This document shows, in pieces, positions 1 to 9,996 of a stretch of DNA of 64,000 nt. Positions within the stretch are counted from its first letter, which is position 1. The number at the start of each line of letters is the position of its first letter. A model generated the notes under the pieces. It worked only from the letters and a program-made list of their open reading frames with translations. It had not been told where the DNA came from and made no database searches. Both the position numbers and the translations under genes were made by a program. Source of the stretch: Flavobacterium sp. 83 (GTDB taxonomy: Bacteria; Bacteroidota; Bacteroidia; Flavobacteriales; Flavobacteriaceae); assembly GCF_000744835.1 (NCBI RefSeq), contig NZ_JQMS01000001.1, forward strand, positions 806,001-870,000, in the 5' to 3' direction.

Positions 1-672
1 GCAACATCCGATGCTTGGGCTTCTCAAGTTATTGAACGCAACGGAAAATTTTATTGGTATGTAACCGTTTCACATGGAGCCATTAATGGGAAAGCCATAG
101 GGGTTGGCGTTTCTGACAGCCCAACAGGACCTTTCAAAGATGCGCTTGGAAAAGCGCTTGTTACTAATGATATGACCACACAAACCAAGATTGACTGGGA
201 TGATATTGACCCAACAGTAATGATTGATGATGACGGTCAAGCCTATCTTTTTTGGGGAAATTCTGTTTGTCATTATGCGAAATTGAAAGCAAACATGACC
301 GAATTCGATGGCCCAATACAAACAATCTCTTTACCCAATTATACCGAAGCGCCTTGGATTCACAAACATAACAATTGGTATTATTTGTCGTATGCCTATC
401 AGTTTCCAGAGAAAATCGCCTACGCCATGAGCAAGTCTATCAATGGACCATGGGAATATAAAGGCATTTTAAATGAACTTGCTGGAAACTCAAATACAAA
501 TCATCAAGCAATCATCAGTTTTAAAGGAAAAGATTATTTCATCTATCACAATGGAGCTACTCAACCAAATGGCGGTAGTTTTAGAAGATCCGTTTGTGTA
601 GACCGTTTGTATTACAATGAAGATGGAACTATGAAACGAGTAATCATGACTTCGGAAGGAATAACGCAGTAA
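1..672 (+). CDS. Glycoside hydrolase family 43 protein (5' end outside window)
   Basis: The reading frame is open from base 1 to the stop at 670-672, so this is the C-terminal 223 residues of a longer gene. An ATG at 172 is internal, because clear GH43 sequence (SDAWASQVIERNGKFYWYV) lies upstream of it. The visible part has a five-bladed-propeller pattern with DIDPTV (the usual pKa-modulating Asp) and TEAPW (the usual acid Glu); the catalytic-base Asp blade is outside the window. Family members remove arabinofuranosyl or xylosyl units from plant cell-wall polysaccharides. The following GH43, GH127 and GH51 genes on the same strand make an arabinan-directed role likely, but exact specificity cannot be read from this fragment. 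Confidence 0.88.
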   Translation, partial: ATSDAWASQVIERNGKFYWYVTVSHGAINGKAIGVGVSDSPTGPFKDALGKALVTNDMTTQTKIDWDDIDPTVMIDDDGQAYLFWGNSVCHYAKLKANMTEFDGPIQTISLPNYTEAPWIHKHNNWYYLSYAYQFPEKIAYAMSKSINGPWEYKGILNELAGNSNTNHQAIISFKGKDYFIYHNGATQPNGGSFRRSVCVDRLYYNEDGTMKRVIMTSEGITQ

Positions 673-779
673 ATTGTATCAATCGAGTTTTCACGAATTG
701 CTTTAAAATGAAACGATTATCAAAACCTTTAAAACTTCGATTTCCTTAATTGAATTCTACGGTCAAAAAAAGTAAAAAA

Positions 780-1760
780 ATGAAATTATATAAAAAAACA
801 CAACCGCTATTCCTCTTACTTATACTTCTGGTAACAACTTTATCATGGGCGCAAGACATTACTGTTCATGATCCAGTGATGATTAAGCAAAAAGACACTT
901 ATTATTTATACTGTACAGGACAAGGAATTAGTGTTTTCAGTTCAAAAGACTTGAAAAACTGGAATCCGGAACCGGCTATATTCGCAAAAAAACCAATTTG
1001 GGTGGATTCAGTAGTACCTAATTTTGACAATCACATTTGGGCACCTGATGTCTCCTTTCACAACAACACCTATTATTTGTATTATTCAGTTTCTGCTTTC
1101 GCAAAAAATACTTCGGCGATAGCACTCGCTACTAATACTACGTTGGATCCAAAAGACCCTGCTTACAAATGGGTCGATCACGGAATTGTAATCCAATCCG
1201 TTCCTAACCGTGATATGTGGAACGCTATAGATCCAAATTTAACATTCGATGAAAATAATGTTCCTTGGTTGGCTTTTGGTTCTTTTTGGAATGGTTTGAA
1301 AATGGTGAAATTAAATCCCGATTTAAAATCAATTGCTCAACCAGAAGAATGGCATACGATAGCCAAACGCAAAAGAACTTTCGAATTAGTGGATACTGAC
1401 CCGGGCGATTCTGCTTTGGAAGCTCCATTTGTATTTAGAAAAAACGATTATTATTACTTGTTCCTTTCTTGGGACTTGTGTTGCCGAGGTGAAAACAGCA
1501 CTTATAAAGTAGTCGTGGGAAGATCAAAAAACATAACTGGTCCTTATGTAGATAAAGACGGAAAACTATTGACCGAAGGCGGAGGTTCTTTATTGATTCA
1601 AGGAGATAAAAACTGGTATGGAGCAGGTCACAACAGCACCTATACTTTTGACGGAAAAGATTATATTGTTTTTCATGCTTATGAAATTAAGAATAATGGA
1701 AGACCAAAATTAGAAATCAAAGAATTAAAATGGGATGCCACTTTATGGCCAAAATTCTAG
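780..1760 (+). CDS. Arabinan endo-1,5-alpha-L-arabinosidase (GH43)
   Basis: Secreted or periplasmic enzyme that should cut the alpha-1,5-arabinan backbone. The ATG at 780 is chosen over an in-frame TTG at 750 because it starts directly at a good signal peptide (KKTQ, a hydrophobic LFLLLILLV core, cleavage near SWAQ-D). GH43 catalytic residues are visible: D31 in HDPV (base), D151 in AIDPN (pKa modulator) and E214 in LEAPF (acid). LCCRG and GAGHNS are features I associate with endo-arabinanases. The length of 326 residues is that of a single GH43 domain with no accessory module. It lies 107 bp after the first GH43 gene and 33 bp before the GH127 gene, so all are probably co-transcribed. Confidence 0.88.
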   Translation: MKLYKKTQPLFLLLILLVTTLSWAQDITVHDPVMIKQKDTYYLYCTGQGISVFSSKDLKNWNPEPAIFAKKPIWVDSVVPNFDNHIWAPDVSFHNNTYYLYYSVSAFAKNTSAIALATNTTLDPKDPAYKWVDHGIVIQSVPNRDMWNAIDPNLTFDENNVPWLAFGSFWNGLKMVKLNPDLKSIAQPEEWHTIAKRKRTFELVDTDPGDSALEAPFVFRKNDYYYLFLSWDLCCRGENSTYKVVVGRSKNITGPYVDKDGKLLTEGGGSLLIQGDKNWYGAGHNSTYTFDGKDYIVFHAYEIKNNGRPKLEIKELKWDATLWPKF

Positions 1761-1793
1761 ATTCAATATATAAATCGATTAATAACGGGTAAA

Positions 1794-3761
1794 ATGACCT
1801 TTATAAAAAAAACAATAGTAGCAATTTGTGTATTAATGACCGTTTACGGACAGAGTCAACAGCATACAAAGAAATCTAATGCAACAAAAAAAATAGGTTA
1901 TACCCTCACCCCTGTAAACATTCAGAATGTAAAATTAACCGATGCATTCTGGTTGCCAATAATAAAAAAGGTACAAGAAAAAACCATCGAATATGCCATT
2001 CATAAATGTGAAGAGGAAGGTCGTATGGATAACTTCTTAATGGCAGGCGGTAAAATGGCAGGAACCGTAAAAGGACAAATGCCTTTTGACGATACCGATG
2101 TCTATAAAATTATTGAAGGTGCATCAAATACTTTAATTAGTGAACCCAATCCAAAACTTGAAACTTTACTGGATTCATTAATAAGCATTGTGAAAATTGG
2201 CCAAGAAAAAGATGGCTATCTTACGACTTGGAGAACTATAAACCCCGCTAAACCTCCAGCTCCATGGGTACCCGTGATAGAAGGAAAGCGTTGGGAATCC
2301 TTACAAATAAGTCATGAATTGTACAACTCAGGCCATATGATAGAAGCTGCCGTTGTGCATTATCAAGCTACCGGAAAAAGAAATTTCTTGGACATTGCCA
2401 TCAAAAATGCCGATATGTTAGTACGTACTTTTGGTGATGGTGCAACACAAGTTCATGGTGTTCCAGGCCATCAAATTGTAGAAACTGGTTTGGTTAATCT
2501 CTATCAAATCACTAACAATAAAGCCTATTTAAATTTGGCCAAATACTACCTGGACAATAGAGGAAATCCAAAAAACCATAAATTATACGGAGCCTATTCA
2601 CAAGATGACATTCCTGTTATTCAGCAAAAAGAAGCGGTAGGTCATGCTGTAAGAGCAGTATATATGTATGCTGGAATGACTGATATAGCTGCTATCGAAA
2701 ATGACAAAGCCTACGGCAATGCGGTTAATAATTTGTGGAGCAATATGGTCAACAAAAAAATGTACATCACGGGAGGCATTGGCGCCAAGCATGACGGAGA
2801 AGCTTTTGGAGAAAACTACGAATTACCAAACCTTACCGCTTATAATGAGACTTGCGCAGCAATTGGAAATGTATATTGGAATCACAGACTACATAATTTA
2901 TCTGGCAGTTCTGATTATTTTGATGTGATTGAACGCACTTTATACAACGGATTGATCTCTGGATTATCTTTGGACGGAAAAAAATTCTTTTATCCAAATG
3001 CTTTAGAATCAGATGGGGTTTATAAATTCAATCGTGGGGAATGCACCCGCCAATCTTGGTTTGATTGTTCTTGCTGTCCAACCAATTTAATTCGGTTTAT
3101 TCCTTCAATCCCGGGATTGATTTATTCTACAACTAAAGACATACTTTATGTAAATTTATATGCTTCCAATACGGCGAAGATAGCATTGGAAAACACAAAG
3201 TTAGAAATTTCACAAAAAACCAACTACCCATGGAATGGCAAAGTATCTCTTGCCGTTACTCCCAAAAACGAAACTCCTTTTACGATAAAATTACGTATTC
3301 CTAGCTGGGCACAAAATCAAGTATTACCAGGGGATTTATACCGTTATAAAAACACGTCGGCTGCGAAAACTTCAGTTACGATAGACGGAAAACGTATCGC
3401 CTATAAAGAAGACAAAGGATATATTACTATTACCAGAAAATGGAAAAAAGGAGAAACAATTGTCCTAGATTTTCCAATGGAGGTGAAAGAAGTAGTTACA
3501 AATACTAAAGTTGAAGGCAACATTGGAAAAGTAGCTTTAGAGTATGGCCCAATTGTTTATGCAATTGAAGAGGCAGATAATGCTACTAATTTCGACGCCA
3601 TAACCATTAGTGCAAAAGATAGTTTCAAAGTTAAAAAAGAAGACTCTCTTTTAGAAGGGGTGAATACCATTCAAACAGAAAAATTCAAAGCTATTCCTTA
3701 TTATTCTTGGTCCAATAGAGGCGTTGGAAAAATGAAAGTTTGGATAGATTATAAAGAATAA
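1794..3761 (+). CDS. GH127 beta-L-arabinofuranosidase (DUF1680 family)
   Basis: 655 residues with an N-terminal signal peptide (MTFIKKTIVAICVLMTVYG). The family releases beta-L-arabinofuranose and uses a cysteine nucleophile held by a zinc site. The expected signature is present: E352-T-C354 in YNETCAA, and the cysteine cluster C425/C427/C428 in FDCSCCPTN, matching the Glu-Cys plus Cys-Cys arrangement of HypBA1-type enzymes. The all-helical (alpha/alpha)6 domain fills roughly residues 40-460 and is followed by beta-sandwich sequence. Its position between GH43 and GH51 genes suggests that it removes beta-linked arabinofuranose caps that the alpha-specific enzymes cannot handle. Assignment to GH127 rather than the related GH146 is by inference. 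Confidence 0.85.
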   Translation: MTFIKKTIVAICVLMTVYGQSQQHTKKSNATKKIGYTLTPVNIQNVKLTDAFWLPIIKKVQEKTIEYAIHKCEEEGRMDNFLMAGGKMAGTVKGQMPFDDTDVYKIIEGASNTLISEPNPKLETLLDSLISIVKIGQEKDGYLTTWRTINPAKPPAPWVPVIEGKRWESLQISHELYNSGHMIEAAVVHYQATGKRNFLDIAIKNADMLVRTFGDGATQVHGVPGHQIVETGLVNLYQITNNKAYLNLAKYYLDNRGNPKNHKLYGAYSQDDIPVIQQKEAVGHAVRAVYMYAGMTDIAAIENDKAYGNAVNNLWSNMVNKKMYITGGIGAKHDGEAFGENYELPNLTAYNETCAAIGNVYWNHRLHNLSGSSDYFDVIERTLYNGLISGLSLDGKKFFYPNALESDGVYKFNRGECTRQSWFDCSCCPTNLIRFIPSIPGLIYSTTKDILYVNLYASNTAKIALENTKLEISQKTNYPWNGKVSLAVTPKNETPFTIKLRIPSWAQNQVLPGDLYRYKNTSAAKTSVTIDGKRIAYKEDKGYITITRKWKKGETIVLDFPMEVKEVVTNTKVEGNIGKVALEYGPIVYAIEEADNATNFDAITISAKDSFKVKKEDSLLEGVNTIQTEKFKAIPYYSWSNRGVGKMKVWIDYKE

Positions 3762-3850
3762 AAGAAATATTAAATTTTAAGAAAACAGATAATAGACGGA
3801 AAAACTAATGAATTTTGATCCGCTGAATTGAACTTTAAAAAAAATTAAAA

Positions 3851-5836
3851 ATGAAACCAAATTTAATCACCAAAATTACCCTTTGCGGGCTGTTACTAAA
3901 TGGTATATATGCCAATGCCCAAAAAACAAATCTCGAAGTAAATACCAGCAAAACAATTACTAAAATTCAACCTACAATGTATGGTGCCTTTTTTGAAGAC
4001 ATCAACTTTGCTGCTGATGGGGGATTGTATGCTGAAATGATCAAGAACCGTTCTTTTGAATTTGACACGCCTCTTATGGGCTGGGAACAACCCAATAGTG
4101 ATATCCATTCTTTCAATGCAGCATCAGGTATTGCCACAACTATTAAAGCATTAGAAAATAAAACAAATCCAAGTTTTTGTAGAGTTCTTGTAAATAGTGA
4201 CAAAGGATTTGAAATAATTAATACAGGATTTAGAGGAATGGGCATTAAGAAAGATGCCAAATACAATCTTTCTCTAAAAGCTGCGAATCACGACGGCGCC
4301 ATCAAAAAAATTATTATCCAATTTATTGATAAAAACAAGAAAGTTCTAGGAGAAACCAGCATCACGCCAACCTCGAATGACTGGAAAGGGTATTCAGCTC
4401 AATTTACAGCAACCCAAACCGAAGCAAAAGCACAATTGAAAATCACTTTTGAAGGAAACGGAACCATTGATTTAGACATGATTTCATTATTCCCCGAAGA
4501 CACTTGGAAAAATAGAAAAAATGGTTTACGAAAAGACATCGTACAATTATTATATGAGATGAAACCAGGATTTTTAAGATTTCCAGGAGGTTGTATTGTT
4601 GAAGGAAGAACTTTGGCACAACGCTACCAATGGAAAAAAACTGTAGGAGATGTAGAAAACAGAGAAACATTAATCAACCGTTGGAACACTGAGTTCACTC
4701 ACAAACCAGCACCGGATTATTTCCAGACTTTTGGATTGGGATTTTTTGAATATTTCCAACTTTCCGAAGATCTTGGTGCACAACCATTGCCTATTTTAAG
4801 TTGTGGAATGGCTTGTCAGTTCAATACTGGGGAATTAGTTCCTATGGATGAATTAGATCCTTATGTACAAGATGCTTTGGATTTAATCGAATTTGCTAAT
4901 GGTAGCGTTGAAACTCCTTGGGGAAGAATCCGTTCTGAGATGGGACATCTAAAACCTTTTAATTTGAAACTTATTGGTGTTGGAAACGAACAATGGGGGC
5001 CTCAATACATCGAAAGATTTAAAGTATTCGAAAAAGCAATAAAATCAAAATATCCAAAAATGACTATCGTGTCAGGTGCTGGTCCATTTCCAGAAGGTGA
5101 TTATTTTGATTATGGCATGCAGGAACTTAAAAAGTTAAATGCCGAAATCGTTGATGAACATTATTATAAAAACCCACAATGGTTTAGAGAAAATGCAACT
5201 CGTTATGACAAATACGACAGAAAAGGGCCTAAAGTTTTTGCAGGAGAATATGCCGCTCAAAGTGTCGCTATTGCAAGTCCTGATAATAAAAACAATTGGG
5301 AATGTGCGTTTTCTGAAGCCGCTTTTATGACTGGTTTAGAAAGAAACGCCGAAGTGGTAAACCTTACCTCTTATGCCCCATTGATGGCACATGAAGAAGC
5401 TTGGCAATGGACACCAGATTTACTTTGGTTCAATAATTTAGAAGCATATGGTTCTGCAAATTATTATGTTCAAAAATTATTTTCAACTAATAAAGGAACC
5501 GATTTAATTGCAATTACCAAAGACGGAAAACCAGTAACAGGTCAAAATAATTTGTTTGCTTCAGCGGTAAAAGATGTAAATACAAAAGAAGTAATTGTAA
5601 AATTGGTAAATACAGCTGCAACTGCACAAGAAGTAAATATTGATTTAAAAGGAAGCAAATTAGCGGCTAAAGGAACTCTTATAACACTTACAAGTACGCA
5701 CCTAGAAGATGAAAATTCATTTGCTGCTCCAAAAAAAATAAGTCCTACAGAAAAGGAATTTAAGTTAAAAGGAGATAAAGCGCAAACAAGCCTTCCAGCC
5801 TATTCAGTAACAGTTTTGAAATTAAAGCTGAAATAA
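3851..5836 (+). CDS. Alpha-L-arabinofuranosidase (GH51)
   Basis: 661 residues starting with a signal peptide (MKPNLITKITLCGLLLNG, cleavage after NAQ). A carbohydrate-binding-like beta-sandwich occupies about residues 90-215, followed by the (beta/alpha)8 domain and a C-terminal beta domain. The GH51 acid/base is E380 in GVGNEQWG and the nucleophile is E466 in AGEYAAQ; FLRFPGGC is also a family hallmark. It should release terminal alpha-L-arabinofuranose from arabino-oligosaccharides made by the endo-arabinanase, supplying L-arabinose to the downstream araBDA genes. It is separated from the araB block by a 167-bp gap holding a putative operator and promoter. Confidence 0.92.
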   Translation: MKPNLITKITLCGLLLNGIYANAQKTNLEVNTSKTITKIQPTMYGAFFEDINFAADGGLYAEMIKNRSFEFDTPLMGWEQPNSDIHSFNAASGIATTIKALENKTNPSFCRVLVNSDKGFEIINTGFRGMGIKKDAKYNLSLKAANHDGAIKKIIIQFIDKNKKVLGETSITPTSNDWKGYSAQFTATQTEAKAQLKITFEGNGTIDLDMISLFPEDTWKNRKNGLRKDIVQLLYEMKPGFLRFPGGCIVEGRTLAQRYQWKKTVGDVENRETLINRWNTEFTHKPAPDYFQTFGLGFFEYFQLSEDLGAQPLPILSCGMACQFNTGELVPMDELDPYVQDALDLIEFANGSVETPWGRIRSEMGHLKPFNLKLIGVGNEQWGPQYIERFKVFEKAIKSKYPKMTIVSGAGPFPEGDYFDYGMQELKKLNAEIVDEHYYKNPQWFRENATRYDKYDRKGPKVFAGEYAAQSVAIASPDNKNNWECAFSEAAFMTGLERNAEVVNLTSYAPLMAHEEAWQWTPDLLWFNNLEAYGSANYYVQKLFSTNKGTDLIAITKDGKPVTGQNNLFASAVKDVNTKEVIVKLVNTAATAQEVNIDLKGSKLAAKGTLITLTSTHLEDENSFAAPKKISPTEKEFKLKGDKAQTSLPAYSVTVLKLKLK

Positions 5837-5936
5837 TCGCAATAGAATAAACGTATAACAAATGTTTATTATTTTTTTTATTCATAAACAGCTGTTTTAA
5901 TGTTGTTTTAATAAAAATTAGAATGTTAAATTAAAT

Positions 5937-5957
5937 TAAGTGTTTTTTATACACTTA
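5937..5957. promoter_or_regulatory. Putative arabinose-regulator operator (copy 1)
   Basis: Perfect inverted repeat TAAGTGT-N7-ACACTTA, 21 bp in all. It lies 15 bp upstream of the TATATTTG promoter element of araB, where a -33 element would be expected. An identical pair of arms with the same 7-bp spacing lies in front of the GH97 gene at 13524-13544. A shared operator for an AraR-type regulator is inferred; no regulator gene is in the window. Confidence 0.7.
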
Positions 5958-5971
5958 TAAATTATTTATAC

Positions 5972-5979
5972 TATATTTG
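5972..5979 (+). promoter_or_regulatory. Promoter -7 element of the araBDA-galM operon
   Basis: TATATTTG matches the Bacteroidota sigma factor element TAnnTTTG. It lies 24 bp before the araB start codon. No clear TTG is seen at the -33 position; the 21-bp palindrome occupies that area. Confidence 0.6.
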
Positions 5980-6003
5980 TCATTATAATTAAAAGAATCT
6001 AGA

Positions 6004-7695
6004 ATGAAAAATTATGTTATAGGGTTAGACTATGGAACAGATTCTGTTCGAGCAATTTTAATAGACACTGAAAATGGACAAGAAATAGCATCAAATGTTT
6101 GTCATTACAAGCGATGGAAAAACAAGGAATATTGCAACGCTTCCATAAATCAGTTTCGTCAACACCCTTTAGATCATATCGAAGGATTAGAAACCACTAT
6201 AAAATATGTTGTTGAAAATAGCAATGTAGACCCTTCACTTATACGAAGCATTTGCATCGACACAACTGGTTCTTCTCCTGTACCAGTTACTGAAGATGGA
6301 ACGCCATTAGCTTTGACAAAAGGTTTCGAAAACAATCCTAATGCTATGATGGTATTATGGAAAGATCATACTTCTATCAATGAAGCAAACGAAATAAATG
6401 AACTTGCCGCTACTTGGGGTGGAGAAAATTTTACCAAATATGTTGGAGGAATTTATTCTTCAGAATGGTTTTGGGCAAAAATTATGCACATAGCCAAACA
6501 AGACGAAGCAGTAAAAAATGCCGCTTACACTTGGATGGAACATTGTGATTTAATGACCTATTTATTGATTGATAATAAAGATTTGAAATCATTCAAAAGA
6601 AGTCGTTGTGCAGCAGGACATAAAGCCATGTGGCATGAAGACTGGAATGGTTTACCTCCTTCAATATTTCTAGGAAAACTGCATCCTTATCTTGCAACAC
6701 TTCGTGGAAGATTATACGATGAAACTTATACATCCGACCTTGTAGCAGGAAATTTAAGTCAAGAATGGGCAACCAGATTGGGGCTTACAACTGATACTGT
6801 TATAGCTGTTGGAACATTCGATGCACACTCTGGTGCTGTAGGTGCAAAAATAGAAGAACATACATTGGTTCGTGTTATGGGAACCTCAACTTGTGATATA
6901 ATTGTTGCTTCAGAAGAGGCAATCGGAAGTAAATCAGTCCGTGGAATATGCGGACAAGTAAATGGTTCAGTAATTCCGGGTTATATAGGTCTTGAAGCAG
7001 GTCAATCTGCTTTTGGAGATTTATTGGCTTGGTACAAAGAGTTACTGCTATGGCCAACAGATCATTTATTAGCTTCTTCTACACTTTTGACAGATGCCCA
7101 AAAAGAGCAACTAAAAGAAGAAATCAGCGACAATTTAATAATCCAATTAACTGCTGAAGCCGAAAAGATTCCTTTATCCGAAAGCGTACCAATCGCTTTA
7201 GACTGGATCAACGGTCGAAGAACTCCAGATGCCAATCAAGAACTGAAAAGTGCGATATCTAATTTGTCATTAGGTACAAAAGCGCCTCATTTATTCAAAT
7301 CATTAGTGAATGCTATTTGTTTTGGCTCTAAAAAAATTGTGGATCGTTTTGAAGAAGAAGGTGTAAAAATCAACAGCGTAATCGGAATTGGTGGTGTAGC
7401 AAGAAAATCGCCTTTTATTATGCAAACTTTGGCCAATGTGTTGAACAAACCAATCAAAGTGGCTGCTTCAGACCAAGCGCCTGCTCTTGGGGCTGCAATT
7501 TACGCAGCAGTAGCAGCAGGGATTTACGCTAATGTTATTGACGCTAGCCAAAAAATGGGAAGCGATTTTGAAAGTGAATATTTACCTCAATTAGACAAAG
7601 TAGCCGCTTACAATAAACTGCTGTTAGCCTATGAGAATTTAAGCGCATTTGCAGATCCTTCTATAAAAAAACTTCAACAGGAACACTATGTATAA
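6004..7695 (+). CDS. araB: Ribulokinase
   Basis: Phosphorylates L-ribulose to L-ribulose 5-phosphate with ATP in the cytoplasm, the second step of arabinose catabolism. 563 residues, the normal size for the FGGY-family AraB. N-terminal phosphate-binding loop GLDYGTDSVRA, the substrate region CIDTTGSSPVPV, ATPase-domain GTFDAHSGAVG, and C-terminal IGGVARKSPFIMQTLANVL with DQAPALGAAIYAA are all characteristic. There is no signal peptide. It is the first gene of the operon; its last 8 bp overlap araD, indicating translational coupling. Confidence 0.96.
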   Translation: MKNYVIGLDYGTDSVRAILIDTENGQEIASNVCHYKRWKNKEYCNASINQFRQHPLDHIEGLETTIKYVVENSNVDPSLIRSICIDTTGSSPVPVTEDGTPLALTKGFENNPNAMMVLWKDHTSINEANEINELAATWGGENFTKYVGGIYSSEWFWAKIMHIAKQDEAVKNAAYTWMEHCDLMTYLLIDNKDLKSFKRSRCAAGHKAMWHEDWNGLPPSIFLGKLHPYLATLRGRLYDETYTSDLVAGNLSQEWATRLGLTTDTVIAVGTFDAHSGAVGAKIEEHTLVRVMGTSTCDIIVASEEAIGSKSVRGICGQVNGSVIPGYIGLEAGQSAFGDLLAWYKELLLWPTDHLLASSTLLTDAQKEQLKEEISDNLIIQLTAEAEKIPLSESVPIALDWINGRRTPDANQELKSAISNLSLGTKAPHLFKSLVNAICFGSKKIVDRFEEEGVKINSVIGIGGVARKSPFIMQTLANVLNKPIKVAASDQAPALGAAIYAAVAAGIYANVIDASQKMGSDFESEYLPQLDKVAAYNKLLLAYENLSAFADPSIKKLQQEHYV

Positions 7696-8380
7696 AGATT
7701 TAAAACAAGAATGCTACGAAGCAAATATGCAATTAAACGCATTAAATTTAGTAGTATATACTTTTGGAAATGTAAGTGCTGTAGATAGAAAAAATAGCGT
7801 TTTTGCCATAAAACCAAGCGGAGTTCCTTATGAAGATTTAAAACCGGAAGACATTGTTATAGTTGACTTTGACAATAACATTATCGAGGGCAATATGCGT
7901 CCTTCTTCGGATACTAAAACGCATGCTTATTTATACAAAAATTGGCCAAACATTGGCGGTGTCGCACATACTCATGCCACTTATTCTGTGGCTTGGGCAC
8001 AAGCACAAAGAGACATTCCAATTTTTGGAACAACACATGCCGATCATTTAACATCTGATATTCCTTGTGCTGCGCCAATGGCCGACTCACTTATCGAAGG
8101 AAATTACGAACACAATACAGGAATTCAAATCTTGGATTGTTTCAAAGAAAAAAATCTTTCTTATGAAGAAGTTGAAATGGTTCTTATTGGAAATCACGGG
8201 CCATTTGCTTGGGGAAAAAATGCCGCAAAAGCAGTTTATAATAGTAAAGTTCTTGAAGTAGTAGCTGAAATGGCTCACTTAACATTACTAATAAACCCAA
8301 ATGCACCAAGACTGAAAGATTCCTTAATAAAAAAACATTACGAACGTAAACACGGAAAAGACTCGTATTACGGGCAGTAA
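7688..8380 (+). CDS. araD: L-ribulose-5-phosphate 4-epimerase
   Basis: Class II aldolase-family epimerase that converts L-ribulose 5-phosphate to D-xylulose 5-phosphate, feeding the pentose phosphate pathway. 230 residues. Zinc-binding histidines appear in HTHATYSVAWAQ and in the TTHADH segment; KPSGVPYEDL, SSDTKTHAYLY and GNHGPFAWG are typical of AraD. The start overlaps the end of araB by 8 bp in a different frame. About 83 bp separate it from araA, containing a short TTTCAAGTTTCAAG tandem that seems to be non-coding filler. Confidence 0.95.
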   Translation: MYKDLKQECYEANMQLNALNLVVYTFGNVSAVDRKNSVFAIKPSGVPYEDLKPEDIVIVDFDNNIIEGNMRPSSDTKTHAYLYKNWPNIGGVAHTHATYSVAWAQAQRDIPIFGTTHADHLTSDIPCAAPMADSLIEGNYEHNTGIQILDCFKEKNLSYEEVEMVLIGNHGPFAWGKNAAKAVYNSKVLEVVAEMAHLTLLINPNAPRLKDSLIKKHYERKHGKDSYYGQ

Positions 8381-8463
8381 AAAAAATTGTTTCAAGTTTC
8401 AAGTTTTTGTTGCAACGTCAAACCAGAAACTAAAAGTCAAAAAAAAATATTAAACAAAATATA

Positions 8464-9978
8464 ATGATAGATATATCTCAAAAAGAAGTTTGGTTTGTAG
8501 TAGGCAGCCAAGAATTATATGGTGACGAAACGCTAAGAAAAGTAGCCGAACATTCCCAGCAAATTGCAAAAGGATTAGATGCTTCATCAAATATACCTGT
8601 GAAAATAGTGTATAAAGATGTAGTAAAGTCTCCTGCGCAAATTACTAATGTATGTTTAGAAGCTAATTCAAATAAAAACTGTATTGGAATTATTGCTTGG
8701 ATGCATACTTTTTCACCTGCTAAAATGTGGATTGGTGGTTTAAATATTCTTAAAAAACCATTGTGTCACTTACATACCCAATTCAACGCTGAAATTCCAT
8801 GGGCTTCTATGGATATGGACTTCATGAATTTAAACCAATCAGCACACGGAGACAGAGAGTTTGGTTTTATCATGTCCAGAATGCGTAAAAAACGCAAAGT
8901 GGTTGTAGGACATTGGGAAGATGAACGCGTTCAAAAAAAATTAGGCATTTGGTCCAGAGTAGTTTTAGGTTGGGATGAGTTTCAAAACTTAAAAGTAGCA
9001 AGATTTGGAGACAATATGCGTGAAGTTGCAGTAACTGAAGGAGATAAAGTCGAAGCCCAAATCCGTTTTGGTTTTTCGGTAAACGGTTTCGACTCTTCAG
9101 ATATTACGAAGCACATAGATACAGTTTCTGAAGCTGACATCAACAAATTAATAGAAGTTTATGAAGCTTCTTACACTTTAGCTCCTGCTCTTCAAAAAGG
9201 CGGCGCTCAAAGAGACTCACTAATAGAAGCTGCTAAAATCGAAATAGGCCTTAGAGCATTCCTTGTAGAAGGAGGTTTTGGAGCTTTCACCGATACTTTT
9301 GAAAATTTAGGTTCATTAAAACAACTTCCTGGAATTGCTGTACAACGTCTTATGGCTGATGGATACGGTTTTGGAGGAGAAGGTGACTGGAAAACTGCCG
9401 CTTTACTCCGTGCGATGAAAGTAATGAATGTAGGTCTTGAAAATCAAGGAGGAACTTCTTTCATGGAGGATTATACCTACCATTTCACACCACAAAAATC
9501 GTATGTTTTAGGTTCTCACATGCTAGAAATATGTTCTTCTATTGCTGATGCAAAACCTTCTTGCGAAGTACACCCATTAGGAATTGGAGGAAAAGAAGAC
9601 CCCGTTCGTTTAGTATTTAATGTAGCAGCGGGAGACGCCATCAATGCTTCATTGATTGACATGGGTAACCGTTTCAGGTTAATCGTAAACGAAGTAGAAG
9701 CAGTAGCTCCTATGGCTGATTTACCTAAACTTCCAGTTGCTCGTGTCCTATGGGATTGCAAACCAAACCTTGATATTGCTGCAACAACATGGATTTTAGC
9801 AGGTGGTGCACATCATACAGTCTATAGTCAAGTACTTACAACAGAATATATGGAAGATTTTGCCGATATTGCAGGTATAGAATTGCTTGTTATTGATGAG
9901 AAAACAACTATCAGAGATTTTAAGGATAAAATTAATGCTAATGAAGCATACTATCATTTGTTTCAGCACGGTCTATAA
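8464..9978 (+). CDS. araA: L-arabinose isomerase
   Basis: Isomerises L-arabinose to L-ribulose in the cytoplasm, the first step of the pathway. 504 residues, the usual AraA length. N-terminal [15 protein letters not shown], the [14 protein letters not shown] block, and the [14 protein letters not shown] and [14 protein letters not shown] stretches (which provide Mn-binding Glu and His residues in the family) are all intact. It follows araD and precedes the epimerase gene by 18 bp, so all four genes should form one transcript. Placing the isomerase third in the operon is common in Bacteroidota. Confidence 0.97.
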   Translation: MIDISQKEVWFVVGSQELYGDETLRKVAEHSQQIAKGLDASSNIPVKIVYKDVVKSPAQITNVCLEANSNKNCIGIIAWMHTFSPAKMWIGGLNILKKPLCHLHTQFNAEIPWASMDMDFMNLNQSAHGDREFGFIMSRMRKKRKVVVGHWEDERVQKKLGIWSRVVLGWDEFQNLKVARFGDNMREVAVTEGDKVEAQIRFGFSVNGFDSSDITKHIDTVSEADINKLIEVYEASYTLAPALQKGGAQRDSLIEAAKIEIGLRAFLVEGGFGAFTDTFENLGSLKQLPGIAVQRLMADGYGFGGEGDWKTAALLRAMKVMNVGLENQGGTSFMEDYTYHFTPQKSYVLGSHMLEICSSIADAKPSCEVHPLGIGGKEDPVRLVFNVAAGDAINASLIDMGNRFRLIVNEVEAVAPMADLPKLPVARVLWDCKPNLDIAATTWILAGGAHHTVYSQVLTTEYMEDFADIAGIELLVIDEKTTIRDFKDKINANEAYYHLFQHGL

Positions 9979-9996
9979 TAACTAAAAAAAGTAATT

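Noticed and set aside
172..672. Taking the ATG at 172 as the start of the first GH43 gene
   Set aside because: The frame is open and clearly GH43-like from base 1, so the gene simply begins outside the window.
8381..8463. TTTCAAGTTTCAAG tandem between araD and araA considered as a regulatory site
   Set aside because: It is short and looks like common flavobacterial intergenic filler; no symmetry or position supports a site.
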